A DNA stretch of 64,000 nucleotides from Corinectria fuckeliana. Taxonomy: Eukaryota; Ascomycota; Sordariomycetes; Hypocreales; Nectriaceae. The position numbers and the translations under genes were made by a program. Numbering within the stretch: the stretch's first letter is position 1; each line of letters opens with the position of its first letter. The DNA lies in contig WPDH01000006.1 of assembly GCA_019137255.1 (NCBI GenBank), positions 186,001-250,000 on the forward strand, written 5' to 3'. This document shows, one piece after another, positions 22,513 to 32,812 of the stretch. Below the pieces are notes generated by a model, which worked only from the letters and a program-made list of their open reading frames with translations, was not told the origin of the DNA and ran no database searches.

Positions 22513-23623
22513 GACTGAGAATTCTGGATTCGGTGCGCGGGGATATGTCGAGGTAGAGTCGAGGTTGAGAGTGGGAGTTGGATCGCGATTTCGTAAACCC
22601 ACAAGCTCGCACCAGCTGTGGAACAGGCAATAGCGGGTTGGGACTGGACATTTTTTCTGCCCCTCCAAGGTGAAGGCGGTGTAGGCTGCCACCAAACTGC
22701 CACCCGTACTTCGTACTACTACTAGTGCTCGGTGAACCGCTCGGTCAGGTGCCAATCAGGACGAGCTACCTAAGCTGACCGAACCTGCCTGGAAATCAGT
22801 TCCACTGGTCGTCGCAGTTCATGTTTGTCATTCTTCGCGAGGCTACGTATCTGTCATTTGTAAGTACGAGGGCTCTATGGCTCATAAGACGTCATCTCCT
22901 TCTCTTGTTGGATCTCTACGGCTGTGAACCCACCTGCCATCCCTCTTAAACAGTCCTAATGTTGTAATGCCCTGATGTTCTATTGCACTAATGACCTAAT
23001 TCATTGGTGACCTAACACCACTAAGTATATTCCCTTAGGTTCCAGTTCTTCTTCTAGTCATTAAGTCGTATAGCCCTATCTAATTCCTCGACGAGTTCTT
23101 GGCTGTTTTCCGCTATGCATCATCCCCCCGACATCAAACAACAGGACCTTAGTTGCAGCGGTTCAGATCATCTACCAAGGTAAAGGTGTTGGTGGGAATC
23201 CCACGACCTATATTGCGCAATACGACCTACCTAAGAGTAAGGTGCCTTACTTTTAGTGTAGTGGTCAATTAACAAAAGGACTGGTACTGGTTGTTACCTA
23301 AAGTTTGTGGCATTTCCTCATGTGCCTGTTGGTTGTGATTAAACCCCGCCTCGCAAAAAAGTTAACTACTATTTGAGTGGCTGGGTGCTGTCTTTGTCAG
23401 ATATCATATTCCCCTAGGTTGTTTGTTTGTGGCGATCTAGCTTGTGTCACATCGGCTGTTAAGTTACACGAGCCCCTCAGCCTTACTTCACCAACAATTC
23501 GAGCACGCCCGCCGCCCGCCGCCCGCCGCCCGTGCAACTTCTTCCTTTACAACCACCGCCTTGCATTCTGAGAAAACGCAACCTTTTCCATCACCCAAGC
23601 GTGGTGAGACTCCGACTCTCATC
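22513..23623. other. 1.1 kb intergenic region CCT6 / MYND gene
   Basis: It contains the CCT6 upstream region, a GTACTTCGTACT word at 22706-22717, a decayed copy of part of the MYND gene at 22786-22923 (listed separately) and an AT-richer stretch at 22950-23360 with loosely repeated CCTAATG/CCTGATG words. A pyrimidine-rich leader with a GCCCGCCGCCC repeat at about 23505-23531 precedes the MYND gene start. Confidence 0.55.
22786..22923 (+). pseudogene. decayed duplicate of a segment of the MYND/DUF4470 gene
   Basis: This segment aligns with 25506-25633 inside the downstream MYND gene. Shared words include GCCTGGAA, GTCGCAGT, TTCGCGAGGCTA (TCGCGAGGCTA in the gene), TATGGCTCATA/CATGGCTCATA, GACGTCAT and TCTTGTTGGATCTCT. 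By eye identity is roughly 75-80%. Most substitutions are C-to-T or G-to-A relative to the gene, and there are two small insertions of 4-5 nt (after GGCTA and after TTTGT). The frame is broken. It is consistent with a RIP-damaged partial duplicate or a remnant of a lost paralogue. Confidence 0.75.
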
Positions 23624-26600
23624 ATGCTGACGCCGACGAGTGCTAGCAAGATTAGCTTCCTTCGTGCCGTTGGAAACACCCCAGCTACTAGCCTCACAAA
23701 GGGTGTTCCGCATGGCCACGATGCAGCTGTGCTCTCGCTTGGCTGCGGTGATCTGCGCAACCTCTTGTATACGGCGTACCTGGAAAGGGGCCTCCGTAGG
23801 TATCTCATTCGGACGATGCTTTTGCGATGCTGACTGTTTACTAGCACAGAGAAAGATTGATGTCACATGCTGCGACGTTGACGAGAGAATCATCGGTGAG
23901 GCGCAACTGAACTTCTGAAAGCCTGTATCAAGACTAACTAGCCCAGCCCGCAATGTCGTTCTACTCTCATTTATCCTCGACAAGAATCAGAATCTCAGCA
24001 ATGATTTGTTGTGGGATTCGTACCACCACATGTTCGTGGATAGTACCACGGCACACGCTATCCTCGAACAGACCGCCAAACTGCTGTCCGTCTCAGAGAG
24101 CCTAGAGAATTGGGACGCCAACGTCTACGGGCGTGTCATCAAGTTCTGCGACGCGGACACACTCACAGATGTCCGTCGTATCTGGAAAGACATCAACGAT
24201 GCTGCTGAGAAGGCCCAGAAGGAGAGCCACCTACAGGAGCTGCAGAAGAATGTTCAGCAATCTCAAGACCACCACGAACGGGTGTGTGGCAATACCATCG
24301 ACATCACAGACCTACGGGCAGCAGCTCCGCTCTCCCTGCATTCTCAAAACGAGCTGCCCAATGTGTCTAAGCAATTCTGGAAGGACGGCACAGTGACACC
24401 TAGCCAGAATTGTCCTCGGATCCCGAACCCCTTGTTCGCCGCGCTTCTCTCTGAGGACAAGATGTTGCATTACGAGACCAATCCAGTTCTGGGGTATCAC
24501 CTTGCAACAGCATATGCGCCGCTCACAGAGTCGTCACCCTTGAAGCCGCAGGAAAGCAAGAAGGGCTTCAAGGCCCCCGCCGCAGCAAGTGCTCAGTTCA
24601 GCGAATGGATCTCGGCATTTGAGCTCGTGTCCGGCAAGGGGCTTGTCGTCCGCTATGCCGTGGCCGATGCGTTGACGTTCTGCCACAGCCTCCAGAGTGG
24701 CACAGGTGCAAACTTGTACAGAAGGCTCTGTGACCACAGACCATTGAGACTGGACCAACGGGAGTACGGCAAGGGTGGCACGGGGCCGATTACGTTTGAT
24801 GCCATCGACACCTCCAACCTTGGCGACCACATCGGCATTATAAACATTCTCGTGGCCGCAGGTCCCTTGCTTAACGATAAGCCTGGCGCATCCATCTTTA
24901 CGGAGTTGGTGTTTCACCGTGAGGATCATCAGAAGGGGGCGATGGAGATCATCATCTGTGGCGACGCACCAGCTATGTCGCTTCTTCTAGGCTTCAGCCC
25001 AGTCCAGTACTGGACGAACGCCAAATGTGAGTCGCATGCCGACGAGATCCTCCTGAGTGCTATGCGGACCCCCGACACTGAACCGCAGTTCCGCACCAGA
25101 CTGGCATGGCAACGTGACGGTCAGTTCTCGGGGCATCCTCGGGGTCGAGGCAGATTGCACATTGATGCCAAGTCACTGGTCCGGCTGATGCTACCAGTCT
25201 ACCGCCATATGTTCGAAAGCGAAGACGTGACACAGACACAATGTCTCACTGCAAAGAGCAGCATCTATCCTCACTTTAACCGCGGAAGCTTCGCGGCCTT
25301 GATGAAGGTGGTCATGAGTCACGTACAGACCGACTGGCCAGCCATGTGCACCGAACTGCTCGACACGATTGCCCAGAATCCGGGTCTGATACTGGCTAGC
25401 AACCAAATGAAAGACATCTGTATTCAGCTCCATCTGCTCGGTGTCCATACAGAGCGGTGGATCTGGAATGAGATTAAACAGGAGCCCAGACTTGGTGCCT
25501 TCAACGCCTGGAAGTCAATTCCCCCAGCCGTCGCAGTCACGCTTGCCATTCCTCGCGAGGCTATCTGTCGTTTGTTCGAGGGCTCCATGGCTCATAGGAC
25601 GTCATGCCCTTATCTTGTTGGATCTCTGCGGGCTAGCCCTCAAGCTTCCAGTCAGTGGTTCAGAATGTTCGGGAATGTCCATATCACTTTTGGAAACGTC
25701 AAGGAAACGGGTACCCGCGACGACGATGATTACCAGGTTTCGATTGAGCAAGACCAGGATGGATGGTCAGGTACGGCGCCTCTCATTGCCTCGTTCTATG
25801 TACCTGTTTCAGCTCTTCAGGTTGAGCCTAAGCACACCGTCGTGGGAATGTCAGTTTTGCCTTCTTTAAGAAGCGGCCCCCTCTATCTGGGCATGCTGGG
25901 AGTTAAGATGGTCGTATTTCAGACGAACTTGAACGACAAGGCCGCGGTCTTCGTGACAAAGTATATGCCGGGTCAGGATGCATACCCTATCGTCTGCGGC
26001 AACGTTAAGGAGTTTGACACCGTCGTGGACGAGGGCGAGGAGGACAAGTCGACCAAATTCATGACTGAGATTCCTAAGACTCAGTCGAAGCTCACCACCA
26101 TCACCGGCCACGTTGACATTACGTCGAAGAAGGGCGTAGACCTGCTCAAGAAGAAAGTTCCGATTGAGCTGCGCCAGACAAGTCCCTTCGTTATTGACAT
26201 TGTATTCGAAGCCGACACACTTGTCTGCCCCGTCAGGTTCCCGCTGCCGGTCACAAAGGCTGGAAGCAGGACCCGCATAGCTCGTACTTCGGGCTATATC
26301 GAGGTGATTGCACCTGTAGCCCAGCCAGGTGTTTCCGAAGAGCTTGCCGATTTTATCTTCCCTGTTGTACTCTCTTCTGGTGTGCCATACACACTAAACA
26401 CTCCGCAAATAAACCTCGACGCACTTCCAATCCTCGATACTCAGAAAAGCCAGGAGACTGTGAGATGGCTCACCACGCTCACGTCTCTTCAGTTCTCCGC
26501 CCGAGAGAAGCGACTGCGTGATGCAGCGGACTCTAAGACGGGAATCTCGAGTGACCCAAGAGTCAACTTCAAGGAGTCTCTGTTCACTATGTTCATGCTC

Positions 26601-27278
26601 TCCTCGGGGCTCCAAGGCGGCCAGACGGGCATGTTTGCGATCAACAATGCCCAGCGGGGCGGCATCCACATGCTTGTGTTTGTATCTGCCTTGAGACTCG
26701 ACGGAGACAGTGCCTCGGCGATTCTAGATGCAGCAGCGATCCCCTTAACTACAGAGATGATTGCGTCGGGGGAGATGGAAGCTTTCTTGCAGCTGATCCA
26801 GACACTCGAGTGCTGCATGCTGAGCGTGAACGACGCAGAGCTGGTGCTATGGAAGAGAGTCCTTCCATCACTGGCAGAGCGATGTCGCACCTGGTCTCAC
26901 GGCGCCGCGTGTGAGTACAAGAAGGAACACGCTACGATTCCGCTCAGCCTCGAGCACGGCGAGCAAGTCATCTGCTCATGCGGCAACGGACGCCTGCCCG
27001 AGGAGTTCGTGGCGGTGCCCCTGTGGGAAACGGCGGTCCCCAATGCTGTGAGAGTGGCCATCAGCCCGACCTTCGCGGTGCCTTTCGTGGAGGATGTCGT
27101 CGACCAAAGCCTGGTCGCCAAGATGGGGGCAACGACCCTTGGATATTATCAGTGCAAGAACTGCGGCAAGCAAGATGGGGCTCTGAGGAAGTGTGCGCGG
27201 TGCTTGAAGGTCAAATACTGTTCGGGGCCGTGTCAGAAGCAGGACTGGGAGAAGCACAAGGTGGAGTGTAAGAAGTGA
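23624..27278 (+). CDS. large MYND zinc-finger protein with DUF4470-type N-terminus
   Basis: Exons are 23624-23795, 23845-23895 and 23947-27278; introns are 49 and 51 nt, with CTGAC and CTAAC branch points. The product is 1184 residues. The N-terminus (VLSLGCGDLRNLLYTAYLE, then KIDVTCCDVDERIIARNVVL after splicing) is the DUF4470 pattern common in fungal MYND proteins; it resembles the glycine loop and acidic strand of a methyltransferase-like fold. The C-terminus is a complete MYND finger, C-X2-C-X9-C-X2-C-X5-C-X3-C-X7-H-X3-C, at about residues 1144-1182. The 1000 residues between have no family I can name. Function is unknown; MYND fingers usually bind proline-rich partners. The tiny 51-nt exon 2 is required to keep the frame. 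An in-frame upstream ATG at 23444 would add 60 low-complexity residues and is unlikely. Confidence 0.88.
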
Positions 27279-28093
27279 TTGGTGAAGATCATGTCCTACT
27301 AAAGCTTTTTAGTAGCACATGTATGACCTTCTCCAAGAACTTGACATCCGCCAATGCCGATAGGCTGTTTGATACCAGGGGAATGATACAATCATGGGGG
27401 AAACCAGCTAAAAGCTCGTCGAGAAATCCAACACGGCTTTGTGGTTGATGGACTAGAAGAACTGCAACTTGAGAGAACGTAGTCCGAATAGCACAGCTCA
27501 TGTTAATTCGAGTTCCATCCTCACGTCACATTTCAGCAAGTCCCCAACTTAGTTTATGGTCAATGAAGGCCCCATTGAATTGTCTACCGAAAAAGCAAAG
27601 CATGTCGCAACTCAGGCGGCCCATCGAAAGACGCAGTCCCGCATCTAGGCCGCCTTCACTTTGCTTTCTAAACCCCAATAACCGTTTCGCCCTTGCCCAA
27701 CATCCCTACCCCGCCAGATTTATCCAGAATTATGCCCCAAGATCCTCCTATTGTACAAGGCCCAAGAAAAACCCCAAAGATGACGGAAAACAAATATATC
27801 CAAAGGGGAATTTCCCACAAGATGACAACGTTGTTGATTATATTGGACCTTTTCCCGCGCTGGAAAAACGCCAAAATGGACAGAACAAGGACATGAGCGT
27901 CGTAAAAGATCCCCTCGGTGAGATGCGGTGCCCGAGCTACCCTCTCCCAAGCAAGAAATAAGAAGATGGTGAACTGGAACAGTGAAACAGAGCGAGACCC
28001 GCTTGATTAAGATGTGCCGAGAGTGTGAATATAGTAAGAAGATGACAAGGCTTTTTGGCGTAACGATATAGATGACGAGAGGAATTTCAGGGG
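27279..28093. other. convergent intergenic region MYND gene / C2H2 regulator
   Basis: About 815 bp between two stop codons. An open frame at 27500-27961 on the + strand has no recognisable family, and its codon use looks random. I see no supported gene. Confidence 0.45.
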
Positions 28094-30533
28094 TCAGGAA
28101 CTGCCGAAGAAGACGTCGTCGCTGTTGTTGGTGAACATGCCGACTGCATTGTCGAACTCTTCGTCAAACTTGCTCATCAAGAGCATGCTGGGGTCGCGGT
28201 CTAGCTGCACTAGGCCGTCGTCGTTGGTGAACTGGAGCAGCATGTCATCGTCGTGGTCGCTCATGCCCAGGGGCAGGGTTCCGCTCATGCTGGCGGACGT
28301 CATCAACGCACTGGTACCGGAGAGCTGGCTCAGGTCGTCGGTGTTGAGCGAGCTGTTGGCGTCGACGTCGAAGAACCGGGCGGGTGGCGGCGAGGACGAC
28401 TGGGACAGCTCGGGGGGAGTGTTGTACTGGCTCGCGACGCTCTTGGCGGGGGATTGGGGATTCAGGGGCGTTCCGTCCATGATGGCTTCGGGGGAGACGT
28501 AGGAGTGGGCGCTGGCCGCCGAGGGAGACGAGGCCATGGAGTTGAGGGCCGGGCCGGCAAGGGATGTCATCGGAGCCGACGACACCGATGCCAGGTTGTG
28601 AGTCTGCGTCGGGGCGCTCATTCCCATGTCCATCATGTCGTCGAGCATGTTGTAGTCGTTGTCGGGCGAGTTCGCCGCCGAGCTGTCAGAGTAGCCCGAG
28701 AAAGACGACATGGAGCTGATGGACATGTTCTTCTTGCGGGTTCGCGCCGACTTCTCCATGCGCGAGTCCATGTCGGGGCGGTTCTTCTTCGGTCGGCCTC
28801 GCTTGACAACCTTCCTGACGATGCCGTCGAAGGCGCCGATGCACATGCCTCGCTGTCGATGCCTGGTGAGGGCATCGTGGCGAGCGAAGCTGTTTCCGCA
28901 CTCGCAGGGGTAGGGCTTGATGCCGGTGTGGATCTTGGCGTGTCTCTTGAGGTCGTGCTGGCGGACGAAGCACTTCTGGCACGTCGGGCACTGGTACTGG
29001 CGGTCGTTGAGATGGGTCTGGACGTGGGACTTGATGTTCTCCTTTCGGCCAAACTTCTTGCCGCAGTCGTCAAACTGGCAAACCCACTTGCCGTCGCCGG
29101 CGTCGGGGCCGCGGATATACTGGGAGATCTCCTCCAGCGTCACGCCCGTGTCGGTCTTGGTCTCTTCGATGTTGATGCTGGCGATGCTGGCGGCGCTGGC
29201 CATGCTAGCCAGAGACTCGGTGCGGCGGTGACCGTTCTCGTGGTGGGGAGACGATTGCGAGGGGTGGGCGGAGAGGGCCTGGGCAGTCAGGGGATAGGGC
29301 CTGAGGTCATGCTTGTTGTCGAAGGCGGTCATGTACTGGGCCATCTGGGAGGTCTCCTCGGGGGTGGTGTGCTGGCTCATGCCGAGGCCCTGGACGTCGG
29401 CCTGGTCCTGGTCGAAGGCGTTCTCCAGCTTCATGAACTCGCTATTAAAGTTGTTCATGCTCATGTAGTCGGGGGTCTGCATGGGCAGGCCGCTGTAGGA
29501 CTCAGACTCGGGCAGCGGGTTGGACCCGGGAGGGCTGGCGGCGGACTGCTCAGACTGCTTTCGCATGTCCTGAAAGATGGTCTCGGCTCGTCGGTTGTTG
29601 TTGCCACGGCCCCTTACGGGCTTGATGGTCTCTTCCATTGACTCGTCGTAGCCGTCCTGGAACCTGCTGGGCGTGGACTCATGCTTCACTAATCGGTCAT
29701 GGGGGGTCTCCATTGGTGTAGGGGGGTAGTAGTCTGTCCATGGTGTTAGTCCGAGGATCCCGCAGCACACACCTCGTCCGGCTCCAGCCGTCCGACTTAC
29801 TTTGTGAATTTGCGTTAGGGGGCGTAATGGGTCGTTGGAGCCCTTCTCCAAGGGTCTCGAACTTGCTGACTCGGTCTAGGATCCCGTTGCTGATCCTCCG
29901 CGAGGTCCTCCGCGTGCTGGATGTGTCACCTTCGGACGCCCACCCTTGCGCGGAAGGACTCTCTTGGAAGCTCATGAACGTGGGAGTCGAAAGAGCACTG
30001 TCATTGTTAAAAAGGTCAAAATCCTTACCTCCCGACATGTTTTCCCCGTAGACTGCTTGGCCCTTGCCCATCATCACGTTCAGGTCACCACTGTACGGGT
30101 CGAAGGGGATGGTGTTGGGGTCGAAGCAGGACGGGTCAAACCGTTGTGCCTGAGGAGTTCCATGGGGCGAGATCAAATAGTCCTCGCTCCCACTTGGCGC
30201 GAGGGTAGCGTAAGGGTTCTGCTGCGTGCCCGGGCGTGCTTGTATGCGTTGCTGCTGCGCTTCTCGCAGAACATGATGCTGTTGCGAGGAGGTTGCTAAT
30301 CCTGTGTTGTTAGTAGTCGTACTTACCATGAAGGTCTGCTGCCGTGCCGAAGGTGAAGCCGCGTTGTGATGACGTCGGATGTCGAGGCTGAGACCGCGGC
30401 GATGGCCGGCGGCTTGTCGTTGGGCGGTGTTGGGCAGGCTGGGGATCTTCACGCCCTCAAAGGCAGTCGGCGTCGAGTTTTGACGTCGATGCTGCCTTTG
30501 TCGGGCATGGAGTCCAGTTGGATTGGACAGCAT
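28094..30533 (-). CDS. Swi5/Ace2-type C2H2 transcription factor
   Basis: Minus-strand exons are 30533-30327, 30278-29801 and 29733-28094; introns are 48 and 67 nt. The product is 774 residues. Three zinc fingers lie at about residues 440-525: a C-X4-C-X12-H-X3-H finger (CQFDDCGKKF), a C-X2-C finger (CPTCQKCFVRQHDLKRH), and a third with C-X1-C spacing that ends in H-X5-C (CECGNSFARHDALTRH then RQRGMC). That atypical third finger is the hallmark of yeast Swi5 and Ace2. A basic KRGRPKKNRPD AT-hook-like stretch follows. The rest is Ser/Gln/Pro-rich activator-type sequence, and the tail is acidic. In yeast this family controls late-mitotic/G1 genes and cell separation; the role here is inferred only from the fingers. 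The first intron has GTAAGT and a TACTAAC branch, but it is in frame without a stop, so retention would add 16 residues. Confidence 0.87.
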
Positions 30534-30866
30534 ATTAATTGTCGCAAGGGAGTTCGGAAGGGAATTGTCGTCGGTTTTTTTATTGTCGTATGGGAACCTT
30601 TGGGTCCGAAACTAGAAGCGCCGAGTATCAGTATCATGTCCTCCAATTGAGGGGGGTATGTTTGTTTCTCTCACCTCACGCAGCGCAAGCACAGAGCGCC
30701 GGGCTAGAGAGAAATTGTAGTCGTGCTCAGTCGAGGGCGACTTTGCAACGGGTGGAAGGGTTTTTATATGCCTTGTACAGGCGAGAGAGAGGTGGTTTGT
30801 AGGAGGAAGCTTGGTTCGCGGTGAGTGCTCTCCTAGAAGACGAGATGCGTGCGATGTGCAGGCTGT

Positions 30867-30896
30867 TCCTCTTCTTCTTCTGCTTCTTCTTCTTCA
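30867..30896 (+). repeat. CTT-type microsatellite
   Basis: Imperfect run of CTT and CTTCTT units on the + strand, giving a GAA-rich tract in the likely 5' leader of the C2H2 regulator. Confidence 0.8.
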
Positions 30897-32466
30897 GGTG
30901 TGGTTTTTTTTTGGTACTAGAAGAGGCAATAGAGAGATCGGGAAGAGTGGATTCAAAGGCCAGGCTTTGGACGACCTCTTGGGGTGCGGTCGCTTGGTGT
31001 AATGGCCGTCGGCCATGTTGACTCTGTCGCCATGGCAACCCCGTCGCCCATGTAATATTAACCCCCGTATCGCACCACGACGCGGCTAACGAGGCCAGTT
31101 CCAAGACACGGCCGAAACCCAGGTGCGCTCTAAGGCTCTATACAGGGTTTTTTCTGGCTTCTGGGTTTCCTGGCGGCTGGCAATGGTACGAAGCACATTG
31201 CCTATTATGGTGTCTTTTTTGCTGCCCCTTGGTCCATGCATCTAGCCGCAATCATCGAGCTGCCGCCTCCCTTCTCTGGCATAAGTAGCTTTGGCTCTTT
31301 GTCTCCGAGGACCAGCCATTCTCGCCCTCTGTCGTATCGTAGGCTCGACCGAGACGGCCATCTCGTAGTATCGCTATGTCTGCTGTGCAATCATCTCGAG
31401 GCGCTGTCCCACCAACGTAGCGCTAAGCGTGCTGAGGTTGTGAGGCTGCCCCGTGACAGGTGAGAATTCCAGTCATCTTTCTGAGACACAAGCGCCTACC
31501 CGTGGCAACGATCCAACTCTGCACCTGGTACGATGACGTTTTCGTTTCAGCCGTCCTTGGCCCTCTAGCTTAGGATATCCGAGCCATCCTCCGTCTCCAT
31601 ACCAGGCAGATAAGCCCGTAACGATCTGTGAGGCGCCTAGATTGTCCATCCCACCTCGGGGCGTCGGTGCTGCACTAAGAGCATTCCAAGAAAACCCATA
31701 TACGTACATGGAAGCGGACGGGACACACGGTTTCCGGATCGCCACGTTAATCGGGTGTTTTGCCGGGTTAACCAAGACTGGGGTTCGGGATTGTCACTGT
31801 TTTAACTTCCTGGTCATCCACCACATGCCCAATCGAAGCTGCGTGTGCTCAGGTCCTTGAATAGGCCTTTCGACAGGGGCAGCATGGAGGCATTTCTAGT
31901 ACTTCGTACTCCCGGTACGTGCACCTACCTAGGTATGTAGACCAAGTAAGATCCCGGATTGGAGCGTTAATTACTCACCACTAACCTTCCTGGGATGACC
32001 GGATCTTCAAGTCAGGCTCAAAACGGGGACACGAAGCTTGATCTGGATGCTGGTGTTCCACAGACACCTGACCGTTACCAGTCAAGGGCCTCTGATCCTG
32101 GGGCTTGTAGCTTTGTCTCTATCCAAACCGATGGTGTCCTATGCCATGTAAATAGTAAGCAGTTGCCGCCTACTGGTACCCTGTATGTGCAACATATGTG
32201 CGTTTACACTTCCCACTTGAGCCCTAACGGAAAGATGGGACGAAACACACAGAAAGCAGCGAGCGGTGTGCATTGTATATGGTCTCTGACGTGTTCATGC
32301 TTCTTCTCGGGTAGCGCAGTTCTTAAAAGCCTCGTCCTATCGTTCGCGGAGCTGGTTCATGCAAGGCTAGCACAGAGGACGGAGCCCCAATAGCTGTGGT
32401 CGCATCGCATCGGCCTGACGGATGAAGGAGGGAGCTGTCTGTGCAAGGACGAAGCACAAAGACTGC

Positions 32467-32521
32467 TGGCCTAGTGGCCTAGTCCCTGCAGACTGGAGAG
32501 CCTTGCGGTTGAATAGGGATG
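32467..32521 (+). repeat. tRNA-like relic with perfect A box
   Basis: TGGCCTAGTGG at 32467-32477 is a perfect pol III A box. About 29 nt later GCGGTTGAATAGGG resembles a B box with a missing base and drift. The distance fits a tRNA-derived SINE head or a decayed tRNA gene. It sits 170-220 bp outside the left edge of the AT island. Confidence 0.35.
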
Positions 32522-32688
32522 GAAGACTCTAGAGATCTGATAAGGCACAGCGGATGCTAGGTACAGGCCTTGCTAGTCGCAGTAGAATGTAGGAGCCACG
32601 ATGGAGGGGCTGTTGTCTGTTGTCTACGTGCGGCGGCGGTCGGGTGAAGCCGCCAAACAGCGGCAACTGGACTCTATGGGTTTAGTTG

Positions 32689-32812
32689 ATACCTACCGGG
32701 GGGGGGTCGTTTTTGAACATGATGCTAGGGGGTGTAACATAGTGGTAAAAGTTTTAATATACTATAGGTGTAGAGATATAAGCTTAGTAGGGTTTAAATT
32801 GCTATAGTATTT
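32689..32812 (+). repeat. left terminal inverted repeat of the AT island
   Basis: Reading inward: ATACCTACC, nine G (32698-32706), TCG, TTTTT, GAACATG, then GGGGGTG, TTAATATA and GCTTAGTAGGGTTTAAATT. The same order of blocks occurs on the complement of 46285-46402. The repeat is imperfect, with indels, over roughly 110-125 nt. The outermost bases could include a TA target duplication. Confidence 0.7.

Larger units (their letters stand above)
30534..32688. other. 2.1 kb upstream region of the C2H2 regulator up to the AT island
   Basis: No convincing gene. The long, probably regulatory leader of the C2H2 gene includes a CTT-rich microsatellite (30867-30896). Farther out are a GTACTTCGTACT word (31899-31910), a TACCTAGGTA-type word (31925-31936) and a tRNA-like relic at 32467-32521. 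Short frames at 31236-31463 and 31995-32393 look random. Confidence 0.5.

Noticed and set aside
23444..23623. In-frame upstream start for the MYND gene
   Set aside because: It adds 60 Pro/Ser/Arg-rich residues with no family match; the ATG at 23624 opens directly into the conserved domain.
27500..27961. 153-codon frame between the MYND gene and the C2H2 regulator
   Set aside because: No family resemblance, random composition, and located between two convergent 3' ends.
28253..29641. 462-codon open frame on the + strand opposite the C2H2 regulator
   Set aside because: It is a mirror of the GC-biased coding sequence on the minus strand. Its translation is Val/Gly/Ala/Leu-rich low complexity with no domain.
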